Assembly (NCBI GenBank): GCA_018262095.1
Contig: JAGTRW010000010.1
Coordinates: 1 to 64,000, forward strand
DNA length: 64,000 nt
Direction: 5' to 3'
Source: Pseudomonadota bacterium
GTDB taxonomy: Bacteria; Pseudomonadota; Gammaproteobacteria; Burkholderiales; Rhodocyclaceae
Below, piece after piece: positions 30,157 to 39,916 of this stretch. The notes under the pieces are model-generated. The model saw only the letters and a program-made list of their open reading frames with translations. It was not told the origin of the DNA and did not search any database. The translations under genes were made by a program, and so were the position numbers. Position 1 is the stretch's first letter, and every line of letters starts with the position of its first letter.

Positions 30157-31632
30157 CTAGCTGCCGACTTCGCGATCCCGAACGCGGGCGACTGCCGATA
30201 TCGCGTAAATGATGTCTTCTTCGCTGGTCCTGTGATTTGTAATCGCAGCACGAATCACCGTCCTGCCATCGAGCTTTGTCGTCGAAAAGACTGCATCACC
30301 GGACAACTGCAATTCGGATGTTATTTTCGCGTTCAAGCTATCCTGCGCAGAGCCTTCCCATTCGCGTGGCGCGGCGCTAAAGCAACAAACGTTGAGGCGC
30401 ACGGGCGAGGATAGCCGAAGTCCGGGGGTTGTTTCGACGAGCATGGCCATTTGAGCGGCCTGCTCGCAATTTCGCGTGATCGCCCGACCGAGGGCATCGC
30501 TTCCATAGGCACGCAACGCTGACCAGACCTTGAGCGCCCGGAAGCCCCGCGACAAGTCCGTTCCGTAGTCGCAGTACCAGGGCTCGCCGCCACCCAGCCC
30601 CTGATCCTGCTTCGCAAGATAGGCGGGGCGCGCGGCAAATGCCTCACGATGGATTTTCTCGTCACGAATCAGAGCCACGCCGCAATCGTATTGTACGAAC
30701 ATCCATTTGTGAAAATCGAAGGCGAGCGAATCCGCACGCTCAATGCCTTGAACAAGGTCGCACCAAGGCGCTTGCGCTAGTCGCGCCCAGGCCCCGAACG
30801 CCCCGTCAACATGAAACCACAGATTCTCCTCGGCACACAGGTCCGCGAGCGCGTTGAGATCATCAAAGTAGCCCAAATCCACTGATCCCGCCGTACCCAC
30901 TACGCAGAACGGCAGCAGCCCTGCGGCCCGGTCTTCGGCGATCGCTCTAGAAAGACTGGCGACGTCGATACCCCCATCTGCTCCCATGGGTAACCTGCGC
31001 AGCGTCGACGATCCGACGCCCAGCAGTTCGAGCGCCTTCCCTGTTGAGTTATGCACCCCGTCCACCGCATAGGCGGCAAGCTGTCGAGAGTGCTGAATGC
31101 CGTCGATGCGAGATGCCGTCCCCAAGGCCCTCAAACGCGCAGCAGCGAGGCAGATCACTGTCGCTTGCGACGTTCCGGAGACGAGAAGGCCCGACGCCTG
31201 CGAGGGAAAACCGAAGCAACGCCGGCACCAGTCGATAACCGCCCGCTCGACATAGACGGCACCGTGATCACGACCACCGCAATTGCTATTCATCGTCGCA
31301 ACAATCATTTCGGAAAGCAGGCCGCTGGCTAGCCCACTGCCTTGCACCCATCCGAAAAACCGGGGGTGCGTGTTTCCCGACGAAAAGGGCAAGACATTGC
31401 ACGTCAGTTCATCAACCAAGGCCTCGATGCCACAGCCCTCGGTCGGGTCGCCCAGACTTAGCGGCGCCCGATCCGCGTCACTCAGCGGACGCCATGGACG
31501 ATTGCGGACGTCAACCAGGTGGTCGATACAGGTATCGAGCAGACGGTGGGCTTCGTTACGAAAAGCCGTCCAATCATCCGGATCGAGTGGTGGGGCCAAA
31601 GGGTTCGACTGCGTTGTGTTCTCTGTGACCAT
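30157..31632 (-). CDS. Group II PLP-dependent decarboxylase (aromatic amino acid/DOPA decarboxylase family)
   Basis: A 491-residue fold-type I PLP enzyme. The cofactor lysine lies in LAFDFHKWMFVQYDCG, the aromatic stacking region follows SGTSQATVICLAAARLRA, and the N-terminal PRFFGWVQGSGLASGLLSEM is typical of the DOPA/tryptophan/glutamate decarboxylase superfamily. The exact substrate cannot be read: members act on aromatic amino acids, glutamate, diaminobutyrate or cysteine sulfinate. Codon use is less GC-biased than in the housekeeping genes. It stands alone, with about 335 bp and 130 bp of non-coding DNA on its two sides, at the edge of an accessory block. Confidence 0.88.
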   Translation of the reverse strand: MVTENTTQSNPLAPPLDPDDWTAFRNEAHRLLDTCIDHLVDVRNRPWRPLSDADRAPLSLGDPTEGCGIEALVDELTCNVLPFSSGNTHPRFFGWVQGSGLASGLLSEMIVATMNSNCGGRDHGAVYVERAVIDWCRRCFGFPSQASGLLVSGTSQATVICLAAARLRALGTASRIDGIQHSRQLAAYAVDGVHNSTGKALELLGVGSSTLRRLPMGADGGIDVASLSRAIAEDRAAGLLPFCVVGTAGSVDLGYFDDLNALADLCAEENLWFHVDGAFGAWARLAQAPWCDLVQGIERADSLAFDFHKWMFVQYDCGVALIRDEKIHREAFAARPAYLAKQDQGLGGGEPWYCDYGTDLSRGFRALKVWSALRAYGSDALGRAITRNCEQAAQMAMLVETTPGLRLSSPVRLNVCCFSAAPREWEGSAQDSLNAKITSELQLSGDAVFSTTKLDGRTVIRAAITNHRTSEEDIIYAISAVARVRDREVGS

Positions 31633-31761
31633 GATGTGCTCGCCTCACAAGCGCCGAAGCCAAAACGAAAGGATAAGGAGGGTGAAACAACGACGACCAA
31701 TGCAGTTCTCGACACGACGTTACGAGAGCGCCGCGAGGAGATTTGGCCGATCAGATCTAGT

Positions 31762-32013
31762 CTAATGAGACAAAATGGACAACAACCTGGCGAGCAGCCA
31801 CTCGCAGCTGTATTTCCCGCCCGCCTTATCCCAGCGCTTCAACAAGGGGTAATAGAGAACCATCAGCAGCGCCGCCAGCGAAAACGCCGTCGCGGTACTC
31901 AGCAAATCACGCAGATAATCGACTCCCGTTGCCGCATTCACGATACGCAGCGGGATAAAGAACAAGGCGAAATGAGTCAAGACATCCACCGAATCATTTC
32001 TTTTCGCTGCCAT
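31762..32013 (-). CDS. Possible small two-helix membrane protein
   Basis: An 83-residue frame from the ATG at 32013, which has GGAG six bases upstream; the frame can be extended to an ATG at 32091. Two hydrophobic segments (HFALFFIPLRIVNAATG and TATAFSLAALLMVLYYPLL) are joined by a short polar loop, with a basic C-terminus (KRWDKAGGKYSCEWLL). I do not recognise it. It could be a small membrane protein or the remnant of a larger one; the surrounding DNA has no other coding sign. Confidence 0.35.
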   Translation of the reverse strand: MAAKRNDSVDVLTHFALFFIPLRIVNAATGVDYLRDLLSTATAFSLAALLMVLYYPLLKRWDKAGGKYSCEWLLARLLSILSH

Positions 32014-32426
32014 TGGCATCTCCGACTCGAATGGATCAGCTATTTGAACACATCGTGCGGCCAATTCTGCGCTACTGGTAACGACCCTCATCGGTCATCC
32101 GTCCCATCAGTGGTCTAGCGGCAGGTGTCAGAGTGGAGGAATCACCCACAGCGGTAAATGTCGGACGGCATATCGTTCTTAACGGCCGTTTGGTAATGCA
32201 AAAGTAACCACAACAGCTACTAAACCGGTTATTCGGTAACGACAGACTCAAGCGCACTGACATTGATCAGAATGCGCGTAGTTTCGTCGTGGTTGCCTCC
32301 GCGATGCCTGCAATTTTCGAGATACAAGTGCGGTTATCTATCTTGCCTTTTTTCTAAGTAGCAATGCCTTTAAATGATTAACGGATACCGCGCTACGTGT
32401 TTTGCACGAAATGACTTTGACTACAA
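32014..32426. other. Non-coding stretch, intermediate GC, no gene recognised
   Basis: Base composition falls from the genome's high GC into the AT-rich gene that follows. Short frames here have no family features. I see no inverted terminal repeats or target-site duplication that would mark a mobile element, though the region is at the left edge of the compositionally foreign gene. Confidence 0.4.
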
Positions 32427-35400
32427 TCAACTGATCTTGATAGTCGTCTGACAATCGCGAGCCCGAAGCAGAAAATAAGCAGTATTTTTGTCCGCAGTAA
32501 CAGCGTCGACAGACAAAATTTCCCTTGCATTATTTGTAAGTCGCTGAACATAGGTCTGTTCAATCGAATCATTTCCGTGCAATCGCCAAATAAACGAACT
32601 ATGACGAAACAGACTAACCAGATTTCTGACGTCGATTTGAGACTCAAAATAATCCCACAGTGCTCTGTGGGTTTTTATAAAAAGCGAATTGAACCTCTCC
32701 CCGTAGAAATATTGGTATGCAGTAATGAGGTTAGTTAAATCCCCCTTTGAAAGTGATCCGTTTTCCCTTAGACGAATAGATCCAATCTTAACCGCTGCCC
32801 TAGCCGCGTTATAGCTATCACCATCTTTCACGGCGGTTTGGTACACCTGTCTTAGAAGGGCTGTAGCATTAGGGTCTTCGTCTTTTTCAGAAATACGTCC
32901 CAAAACCAAATTATTCGCTACGGTGTTGAATCCGCGCTTTCGCGCTTCATCTTCAAGTAACAGGAGCCCGCTTTTCTTACGTACATCATCCTGCATTTCG
33001 AGAATTATTGACTGCGCTTGTAGGGCATAAGCACTTTTCGGCGAAATATTAATCAATTCATTGGCAACAGAAATAGCCTTCTCGTCTTCCAGAGATTGAA
33101 GACAAAGAGCATACCCACTTAGAATATCTACTTTGTTTTCTTTAGGCCATTTATCCTGTAACAGTTTTTCAAACAATGCTCGCGCCTCTTCGTGTTCGCC
33201 GGACATTCGAAGAGCTTTCGCGAGCATTATTTCTAAGTTGCCACGGTTCTTTTCGTATCCAGAAGCGGGAATGGTGGTGAGAATATCTCTGCATACTATT
33301 GCGCAGCTTCTGTAATACTTTCCGGAAAGTAATGCACCACAGTAAATATGACAGAGATTCAGTATCGGCGAAATGGACGCTGATTCATCCCAGTTTTCAA
33401 TCTGTTCAAGCAAACGCAATACGAGGGCGTGTGGATTCTCTACCAAGCTGCCATCATCGGATGCAAGCTCGCCTCGAATTTTGTTTAGAGATGCAACACC
33501 ATTTCGCCAATTTTCACCGAAGTACAGCGCTATAGCCTTACGAACGAAACCATCAATTTCTCGGCTAGTCATTCTCGACAAAACATAGTCTCGTACAGGG
33601 CGAGGGGCGACAAGTATCTTAAGCCGCTCTTCCTCACTAGAACCAATTCCCATGAGGGTTGTTGATGATCTAACCTGAATTAGATCAAGATCTAGTAATT
33701 CCTCACCGTGTTTTGGGAAAATTGGTTGCGTTGGATCGATACGCTTCAGTCGTTGTAGTGATTCACCATGCGGGAGAATTGCCAGTGCTTTTAGTAAAAG
33801 ATAAGAGCGCTTAGCAGATGAGTCTTTCGATTCCGCTAGTTCGTTAACGGCATGTACCAGAGCAGATGGTATGGATTCGAGGGAAAGATTTGTGTGCGTA
33901 TTCCCAATTGAGGCAGCAAGACCTAGGTCGGAAAGGCTAGCCACACGCAATGATCGTAGCGTAGTGTCAATTTTTCCGGGTAGGCCATCGGTAAGTCGGT
34001 AGATTTCTGTAACTGCACGTGGGGTTTTTGCATCTGCTGAAGCACTAGGGTGAGCGATCAGATAGCTCTTCGTATCTGCCTCATCAAGCGCCTCAAGGGC
34101 CACTGCACCTATTTTGTGTTCTCGAGGCGTAGTTCTTGCCAATAGAAACACAATAATGTCAGGGCAAAAATCCTTGACCATGCGAGCCAAATTTTCGGCG
34201 TCACACTCAATCGGTCTTTCAACAGTATCACCTGAGCTAACAGGTGCCTCGTCAAACATCAATATGGCAGGGCCAGACGCCGCCAGCGCTTTACAGAATT
34301 CAGGAAAGGAACAGCCGGCCATAGTTGAAAATGTTGTGAGAAAAGCTTCACGGCTACCGTAGTTTCCCAAATCGATTCGATAAACGGGCTGCGTGCTTCG
34401 GCCTAATCGCCGCATTACCGACCACAAGAAGCCGTTGCGTCCGAGCCCCCAGTCAGAACAGACCCAGCAAATCCCATGCTGCCGAATGCTTTCGGCACAA
34501 GCCATTTGCAGTAGTTGGCGGATCGACAGATGCTGTTCCTGTTCAGCTAGTGGGTATGAAGTGCTAAGTAGTGCGTTATTCCAATCTGGGAAACTTTTTT
34601 CAACAGCTATCGCCAAATCCACGGCAGGAGCCGAACTTATAGCAAACGACTTCGATGTCGTGGTTGTTCTTATCAAATTTTCAGATTGATATTCGAATCC
34701 TGGTTCAAGATTGAAATTTTCGTGATCTGGTATAAGTTTCCGATCTCCGGTTCGGCTTATGCTTCCTTTTCGAGGCCACAGCTTCCAGGTGACGTTTTCA
34801 CACTCAAAAGAGATTTGTCCGATAGCGTAGCCATGATTGCGCTCGGTTTTTCCATCCGCTAAATGCTCCATTCCAAATAGAGATGCGCTTTGATACGACT
34901 TGCGGCCAGCATCTCCGCCATGAGATCGATTGGTCAAGTCGGCCTCATGCATATGACCAAAGAGATGAGCGGTAAAGCGACCTGGGGTATAAATCTCAGA
35001 TTGGAAGTCACGCACTGCCCCCTGGTTTAGCCAAGACAGAGGGTGGTGCGTAATGAGAAGATTTATGTCGTGTTTACTACACCATGATGGCGCATCGTTA
35101 TCCGTAACTGCATTTAGCTGTCGAGAATCCAGCGCCAATTTCCCCTCAAAATTGCTATCGGTTAGCTGAAGAAAGGCGCTATTTAGTCCGACAAGCCCAA
35201 CCGAGACGTCGTTTATTATCAGCGAGGACGAACTGTCGCCAGGCAAAATCCCTTTTTTCGTTTCAACAACAGGGAAACCTTTTCGGGTAAGTTCATCTTG
35301 CCAATGCACGTAATTCGCGAACGCCTCATGAACTACTTTGATGTATTGATTATCAGTTTTCCCCCAAAACTCTTCTGCGGTTTCCGGATCGGAGTCCCAT

Positions 35401-35729
35401 TTGGCTAGCATCTTGACTCGAGCGTCATTTCCGGGAGGTCTCACAAGATCATGATTTCCAGGAACACAGAATAATTTTGGCTTCTGGTGAATGGTGTCAA
35501 ACAACTCCCAAATCTTGTCCAGATCTTGTGTGAGCGTATCGAATTGACCATGTTCCCCGCCTTGAGTCAAGTCCCCAGAAACTAGGACTAAGTCAATTGG
35601 GCCGGCCTCACCGGAAAGTCTGCGGAGATCTTCAAGAAAGACTGCACGGAAATTAGGCCAAAGCCATTGGGATTTCTGACCAAAATGCCAATCACTTAGG
35701 TGTATCCAAGAGAGTTGTTTTCTTGCCAT
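32427..35729 (-). CDS. Calcineurin-like phosphoesterase fused to a STAND-like NTPase and helical repeats
   Basis: An 1100-residue, apparently standalone protein. Residues 1-310 are a metallophosphoesterase with every metal motif: D13-x-H15 (LSDWHFG), G52-D53, G91-N-H-D94, H228-H229 (LLITHHP) and G258-H-x-H261. Residues about 360-650 look like a STAND/AAA NTPase: a degenerate P-loop CSDWGLGRNGFL (about 425-436, no Lys), a Walker B-like PAILMFDEAP (487-496), a sensor-like strand DIIVFLLART and a GxP-like TDGLPGKI. Residues about 780-1060 are helical and TPR-like. The gene is visibly AT-rich (one sampled 60-base line has 22 G/C). Effector-NTPase-repeat order is that of bacterial NLR-like conflict proteins; the role is inference. 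Confidence 0.8.
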   Translation of the reverse strand: MARKQLSWIHLSDWHFGQKSQWLWPNFRAVFLEDLRRLSGEAGPIDLVLVSGDLTQGGEHGQFDTLTQDLDKIWELFDTIHQKPKLFCVPGNHDLVRPPGNDARVKMLAKWDSDPETAEEFWGKTDNQYIKVVHEAFANYVHWQDELTRKGFPVVETKKGILPGDSSSSLIINDVSVGLVGLNSAFLQLTDSNFEGKLALDSRQLNAVTDNDAPSWCSKHDINLLITHHPLSWLNQGAVRDFQSEIYTPGRFTAHLFGHMHEADLTNRSHGGDAGRKSYQSASLFGMEHLADGKTERNHGYAIGQISFECENVTWKLWPRKGSISRTGDRKLIPDHENFNLEPGFEYQSENLIRTTTTSKSFAISSAPAVDLAIAVEKSFPDWNNALLSTSYPLAEQEQHLSIRQLLQMACAESIRQHGICWVCSDWGLGRNGFLWSVMRRLGRSTQPVYRIDLGNYGSREAFLTTFSTMAGCSFPEFCKALAASGPAILMFDEAPVSSGDTVERPIECDAENLARMVKDFCPDIIVFLLARTTPREHKIGAVALEALDEADTKSYLIAHPSASADAKTPRAVTEIYRLTDGLPGKIDTTLRSLRVASLSDLGLAASIGNTHTNLSLESIPSALVHAVNELAESKDSSAKRSYLLLKALAILPHGESLQRLKRIDPTQPIFPKHGEELLDLDLIQVRSSTTLMGIGSSEEERLKILVAPRPVRDYVLSRMTSREIDGFVRKAIALYFGENWRNGVASLNKIRGELASDDGSLVENPHALVLRLLEQIENWDESASISPILNLCHIYCGALLSGKYYRSCAIVCRDILTTIPASGYEKNRGNLEIMLAKALRMSGEHEEARALFEKLLQDKWPKENKVDILSGYALCLQSLEDEKAISVANELINISPKSAYALQAQSIILEMQDDVRKKSGLLLLEDEARKRGFNTVANNLVLGRISEKDEDPNATALLRQVYQTAVKDGDSYNAARAAVKIGSIRLRENGSLSKGDLTNLITAYQYFYGERFNSLFIKTHRALWDYFESQIDVRNLVSLFRHSSFIWRLHGNDSIEQTYVQRLTNNAREILSVDAVTADKNTAYFLLRARDCQTTIKIS

Positions 35730-35743
35730 GGCCTTAAGCTATC

Positions 35744-35805
35744 AGAGGGGAACACCCGCTAGTCTATCCGGAATTCATTCGGATATGCCTAGAGTATTCC
35801 CCTCT
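35744..35805. repeat. Nested inverted repeats upstream of the phosphoesterase/NTPase gene
   Basis: Outer arms AGAGGGGAA (35744-35752) and TTCCCCTCT (35797-35805) are perfect complements. Inside them TATCCG (35765-35770) and CGGATA (35780-35785) form a second pair. The element begins 14 bp before the start codon at 35729. It could be an operator, a 5' UTR hairpin, or the end of a small element. The rest of the gap to 36005 shows nothing recognisable. Confidence 0.6.
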
Positions 35806-36005
35806 CGAACAGATTGCTGCTCTAGGCCTACTACTAACCTCTTTTAGGTCGCCGTGACATAAGTTGGCGAAAGGCTTCCTTGGCCGATTTGCTCGCGTAG
35901 CTGGTTCGGCAGGTTCTAAAGCTGAGCAGTCATCTGAATGGCCGTTCTCAGGCTTTCACGAAGGTCTGCTCCTAGCCGACTTGAGTCCGTGAGCTCCAAC
36001 GAACG

Positions 36006-36548
36006 CTAAACGCCCGGAGGGAGCTTGGCGGCCATCATCTTCTTCCGGTCGATCTTGCGCCCGTCGACGATGAACGTTCCGTCACCCACCGCGTGAACCG
36101 TACGCTTCTCCTTGCGTGCGCTGTCGAAGTATGCGGCAACCGCCTCCAATACGACGATATCGTGTTTTTTGACGATGTCGATGACCTTGCACTCGATATT
36201 GGCGAGGCACTCCTTGATCAAGGGCGGTCTGACGAGCTTGGCCGGTACTGGCGAAAGCCTGAACTTGGAAAATTTGTCGGTGTTTGCCCCAGAACACGTC
36301 CCTATGCCAATTACCTTATCGAGCAGGTCGACGGTGGGAATGGCAATGACGCACTCCCGATTCTTGCGCAAGGCCGCGAACGAGTAATTCCATTTGCCCG
36401 TGGTAATGGCAAATACGGGAGTGAAATCGAGCACCATTGTCCAGGAGATGGTCATGACGTTGTCGCTCGTTCCGTCATGGGTTGTGACGAGGACAACAGG
36501 ACCTGATTCGATCAGCGTAAAAGCCTTTCTCAATTCCAGCGAATCCAT
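36006..36548 (-). CDS. Flavin reductase-like (FMN-binding split-barrel) protein
   Basis: A 180-residue protein of the flavin reductase domain family, which binds FMN and often supplies reduced flavin to a partner oxygenase. It has the family pattern of an N-terminal strand pair (GPVVLVTTHDGTSDNVMTIS), then FTPVFAITTGKWNYSFAALR and ECVIAIPTVDLLDKVIGIGT. The ATG at 36548 is favoured by a near-perfect GGAGGT seven bases upstream; the frame extends 48 codons further without reason. No oxygenase lies beside it. Confidence 0.88.
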   Translation of the reverse strand: MDSLELRKAFTLIESGPVVLVTTHDGTSDNVMTISWTMVLDFTPVFAITTGKWNYSFAALRKNRECVIAIPTVDLLDKVIGIGTCSGANTDKFSKFRLSPVPAKLVRPPLIKECLANIECKVIDIVKKHDIVVLEAVAAYFDSARKEKRTVHAVGDGTFIVDGRKIDRKKMMAAKLPPGV

Positions 36549-36752
36549 GAGAGCACCTCCGATAGTCATGCCAGGCTGGCGAGTCAACAGGCAGTCATGC
36601 CGAGCGAGTGTCGGCTGTGCAACGATTTCCGCGAGGGCCCTGTATCGCCGCCAGCCGCCCAAGGCAATGGCTTTAGCATAGTTCGCCGCCAATCATCGCT
36701 CAATCTCGCAATTCGGAATCGATTTCTGCCGCAAGGCTTTGCCGCTTAAGGG

Positions 36753-37394
36753 ATGAAGACAGGCCGCCGTCCGCTGGCAAGCCCCAACGACGACAGCGTG
36801 ATCGCCAACGCCTGCGAGTCGGCGCCGTATCGGCTGGCCAGGAACGTACAGTTGCGCGATCAGTTCTGGATCAAGGACCAGCCCTACTCGCTCTCGCACA
36901 TGATGGCCGGCGATCCCCTCGCCGCGCAGTTCGCCGGAGGAACCGTCTACCAGGCGTTCCTCAGCGCCTTGAGCTATCACCGCTGGCACAGCCCGGTGAG
37001 CGGCCGGATCGTCAAGACCCGGCTGATCGATGGCTCGTATTATGCGCAGACGCCGGCGGTCGGTTTCGATCCGGCCGGTCCCAACGAATCGCAGGGCTAC
37101 ATCACGCAGGTTGCGTCGCGCGCGCTGGTTTTCATCGAGGCCGACAATCCAAAGATCGGCTTGATGGCGGTGATGTTCGTCGGCATGGCCGAGGTCTCGT
37201 CAAACGAAATCACCGCTTACGAAGGCCAGCATATCGGCAAAGGCGAACAGCTCGGCATGTTCCATTTCGGCGGGTCGACGCACACGCTGATCTTCAGGCC
37301 GCAGGTCGAGCTCGACTTCGATCTGCACGGCCAGAGCCCGGGATTGGACTCGAAGAACATCCCGCTGCGCGCGCGGATCGCCACGGTGAAATAG
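36753..37394 (+). pseudogene. Phosphatidylserine decarboxylase, N-terminal half missing
   Basis: The 213-residue frame matches only the C-terminal half of the longer phosphatidylserine decarboxylase-like proteins (about 400 residues): SPNDDSVIANACES, SALSYHRWHSPVSGRIVK, ALVFIEADNPKIGLMAVMFV and the self-processing region MFHFGGSTHTLIFRP. An in-frame TAA lies two codons before the ATG, and nothing upstream encodes the missing domain. The catalytic C-terminal part, including the serine that becomes the pyruvoyl group, is intact, so a reduced protein could still fold. I read it as a gene truncated by an insertion or deletion at about 36760. The flavin reductase gene now sits where its 5' half should be. 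Confidence 0.75.
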
Positions 37395-37443
37395 AAAGGC
37401 CGCCGAAAATCAGCTCTCGCCCTGAGTTTTGCTTTGTAGCGAA

Positions 37444-37478
37444 GCCGTTCATGGTTCGACAGGCTCACCACGAACGGC
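37444..37478. repeat. REP-like hairpin element
   Basis: Arms GCCGTTC and GAACGGC bracket AT-GGT and ACC-AC around the core TCGACAGGCTC. The motif GTTCGACAGGCTCACCACGA is, from memory, a dispersed repeat in many beta- and gammaproteobacterial genomes. Only one copy is in this window. Confidence 0.6.
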
Positions 37479-37529
37479 TTAAGTGAACGGTATGACAAGC
37501 CGGCGTGCCGCCTTTGAGCGAGCGCTCGG

Positions 37530-38375
37530 TCAGCTCGCCGGCTTGTCAGCGACGCCGTTGGCAAAGTACGGCAACAGCGCTTTTGCCGCGGCGATCCGGT
37601 GGCGCGCGCTGACCGACTCGTCGTTCATCACCGCCAGCAGGAAGCTCTGCGGATCGCGGTAATCACCGCCGACCTTGAGCGTTGACCGGCGCCGCGCCGG
37701 CACCTCGCTAGGTGAGGTCGGCTCGGCTTCCCTCGGCGCCGGATCGCTCGGCGGCGCGCTCCGCAGCACGCTGAGCGCCGCTTCAAACTCGGCCGGCGTG
37801 ATGCTTTTGAGCGCGGCCAGCAGTTCGGCCTGCTTGTCCTGATTCGGCGCCATCTCGAGCCACGACTCGTCGATGAACATGCCGCCCAGCGTCGGGTCGA
37901 TGAACGCCGACCATTTGCCGCTCGCCGGGTGCCGCCCCGGCACCAGTCTGATCTGCGCCGGCGTCTCGGCTGCCGGATGCAAGCCGAGACGCAGCGCGGG
38001 AAGGTCGGCCAGGTACGCGGTGCGCAGCGCCGCGAGGAAGGCACCGGCCTGCGCCAAGGGGATTGCTTGGGCGAGCGAAAACCAGATCGCGTAGCCTTGG
38101 TGCCCGGCAATCGAGAGCGCCGGCGCCGGCCAGCCGAGCTCGTCCTGCACCGCCTGATAGAGCTTGGCCGCGCGCTGCCAGTCGTTGGCCCGCGCGAACT
38201 CAACGACCAGCGCACGCACCCGGCCGTCGGCGCCGACCAGGTCGAGCTCGACCGCACTCTCGCCAGCCAGGCTTTGGGCGAGCGTCTTCGCGCTCAATCT
38301 CCCCTCACCGCCAGGCGTCGATCGCTGGTCGTCGAGGAAATAGAGCCGCTGCAGTTCTGTAATCAGTTGGTTCAT
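37530..38375 (-). CDS. Conserved-looking protein of unknown function
   Basis: A 281-residue soluble protein I do not recognise. Residues about 40-190 look globular (VELDLVGADGRVRALVVEFA; GYAIWFSLAQAIPLAQ; SGKWSAFIDPTLGGMFIDES), the middle holds a Pro/Glu/Arg-rich linker (about 205-230), and the C-terminus is helical (HRIAAAKALLPYFANG). The GYAIWF and SGKW..F.DP patterns faintly recall archaeo-eukaryotic primase-like folds, but no catalytic acid pair is convincing. It starts at the ATG at 38375 with a weak ribosome binding site, 28 bp after the ABC ATPase gene and on the same strand, so it may share that operon. Confidence 0.65.
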   Translation of the reverse strand: MNQLITELQRLYFLDDQRSTPGGEGRLSAKTLAQSLAGESAVELDLVGADGRVRALVVEFARANDWQRAAKLYQAVQDELGWPAPALSIAGHQGYAIWFSLAQAIPLAQAGAFLAALRTAYLADLPALRLGLHPAAETPAQIRLVPGRHPASGKWSAFIDPTLGGMFIDESWLEMAPNQDKQAELLAALKSITPAEFEAALSVLRSAPPSDPAPREAEPTSPSEVPARRRSTLKVGGDYRDPQSFLLAVMNDESVSARHRIAAAKALLPYFANGVADKPAS

Positions 38376-38403
38376 GGATCACCGGAAAAATGTGAAAACG
38401 CGC

Positions 38404-39124
<721 letters not shown>

Positions 39125-39135
<11 letters not shown>

Positions 39136-39901
39136 AGTGGAAGCGCCGTTCGAGCGCACGGCTGGCGAGCGAGATCGGCAGCGTCAGCAGCAGGTAGCCG
39201 GCCGCCAGCGGCAGATAGCTTTCGAGCGTGCTGTAGGTGAAGGCATTGACTTCCTGTGCGTTGAGCGTGAATTCGCTGACCGCGATGATCGAGAGCAGCG
39301 AGGAATCCTTGATGATCGACGCGAACTGGCCGGTGAGCGGCGGGACCAGCTGGCGAACGACCTGTGGGAAGATCACGTAGCGGTAGGTCTGCGCGCGCGT
39401 CAGCCCGATCGCTCGCGCCGACTCGAGTTGCGAATCGCGGATGCTCTCGATCCCCGAGCGGATCATCTCGGAGAGATAGGCGCCGGCGAACAACGACAGC
39501 GTCAGCACGCCGACGAGATAGCGGTTGTCGACGCCGAAGGCATTGGCGACGACGTAGAAGAGAATCAGGATCTGCACCAGCAGCGGCGTGCCGCGCACGC
39601 TTTCGACGTAAAGCATCGAGAGATAGCGCAGCGGCAGCAAGGCCGAGCGCCGCGCCAGCGCGGTCAGCAGTCCGAGCAGCAAGCTGACGAGCAAGGCGGC
39701 CGCCGAAATCGCGACGGTCATCAGCCAGCCTTGCACGAACTTTTGCCGGTACTGCCAGATCGCGTTCCAGTTCCAGCCGTAGCGCAATTCGCTGAAGGCA
39801 AAGCTGAAGACCGCGCAGACCAGCAGCGCGACCAGCCCCCACGACACGATGGTCGCCGCCAGCGACACCTGCCCGTCGCGGTTCACCAAGAACTGCTTCA
39901 C
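39125..39901 (-). CDS. Amino-acid ABC transporter permease
   Basis: A 258-residue inner-membrane permease of the HisM/GlnP type with about five helices after an N-terminal anchor. The cytoplasmic EAA loop, ESARAIGLTRAQTYRYVIFP, docks the ATPase. The start is GTG at 39901, 13 bp after the stop of the binding-protein gene; no ATG fits as well. The substrate is probably a polar amino acid, set by the upstream binding protein. Confidence 0.92.
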
Positions 39902-39916
39902 CGATCGCCCCGTCGG

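Noticed and set aside
31633-32426. A possible insertion sequence remnant left of the AT-rich gene
   Set aside because: I found no transposase fragment, terminal inverted repeats or target duplication.
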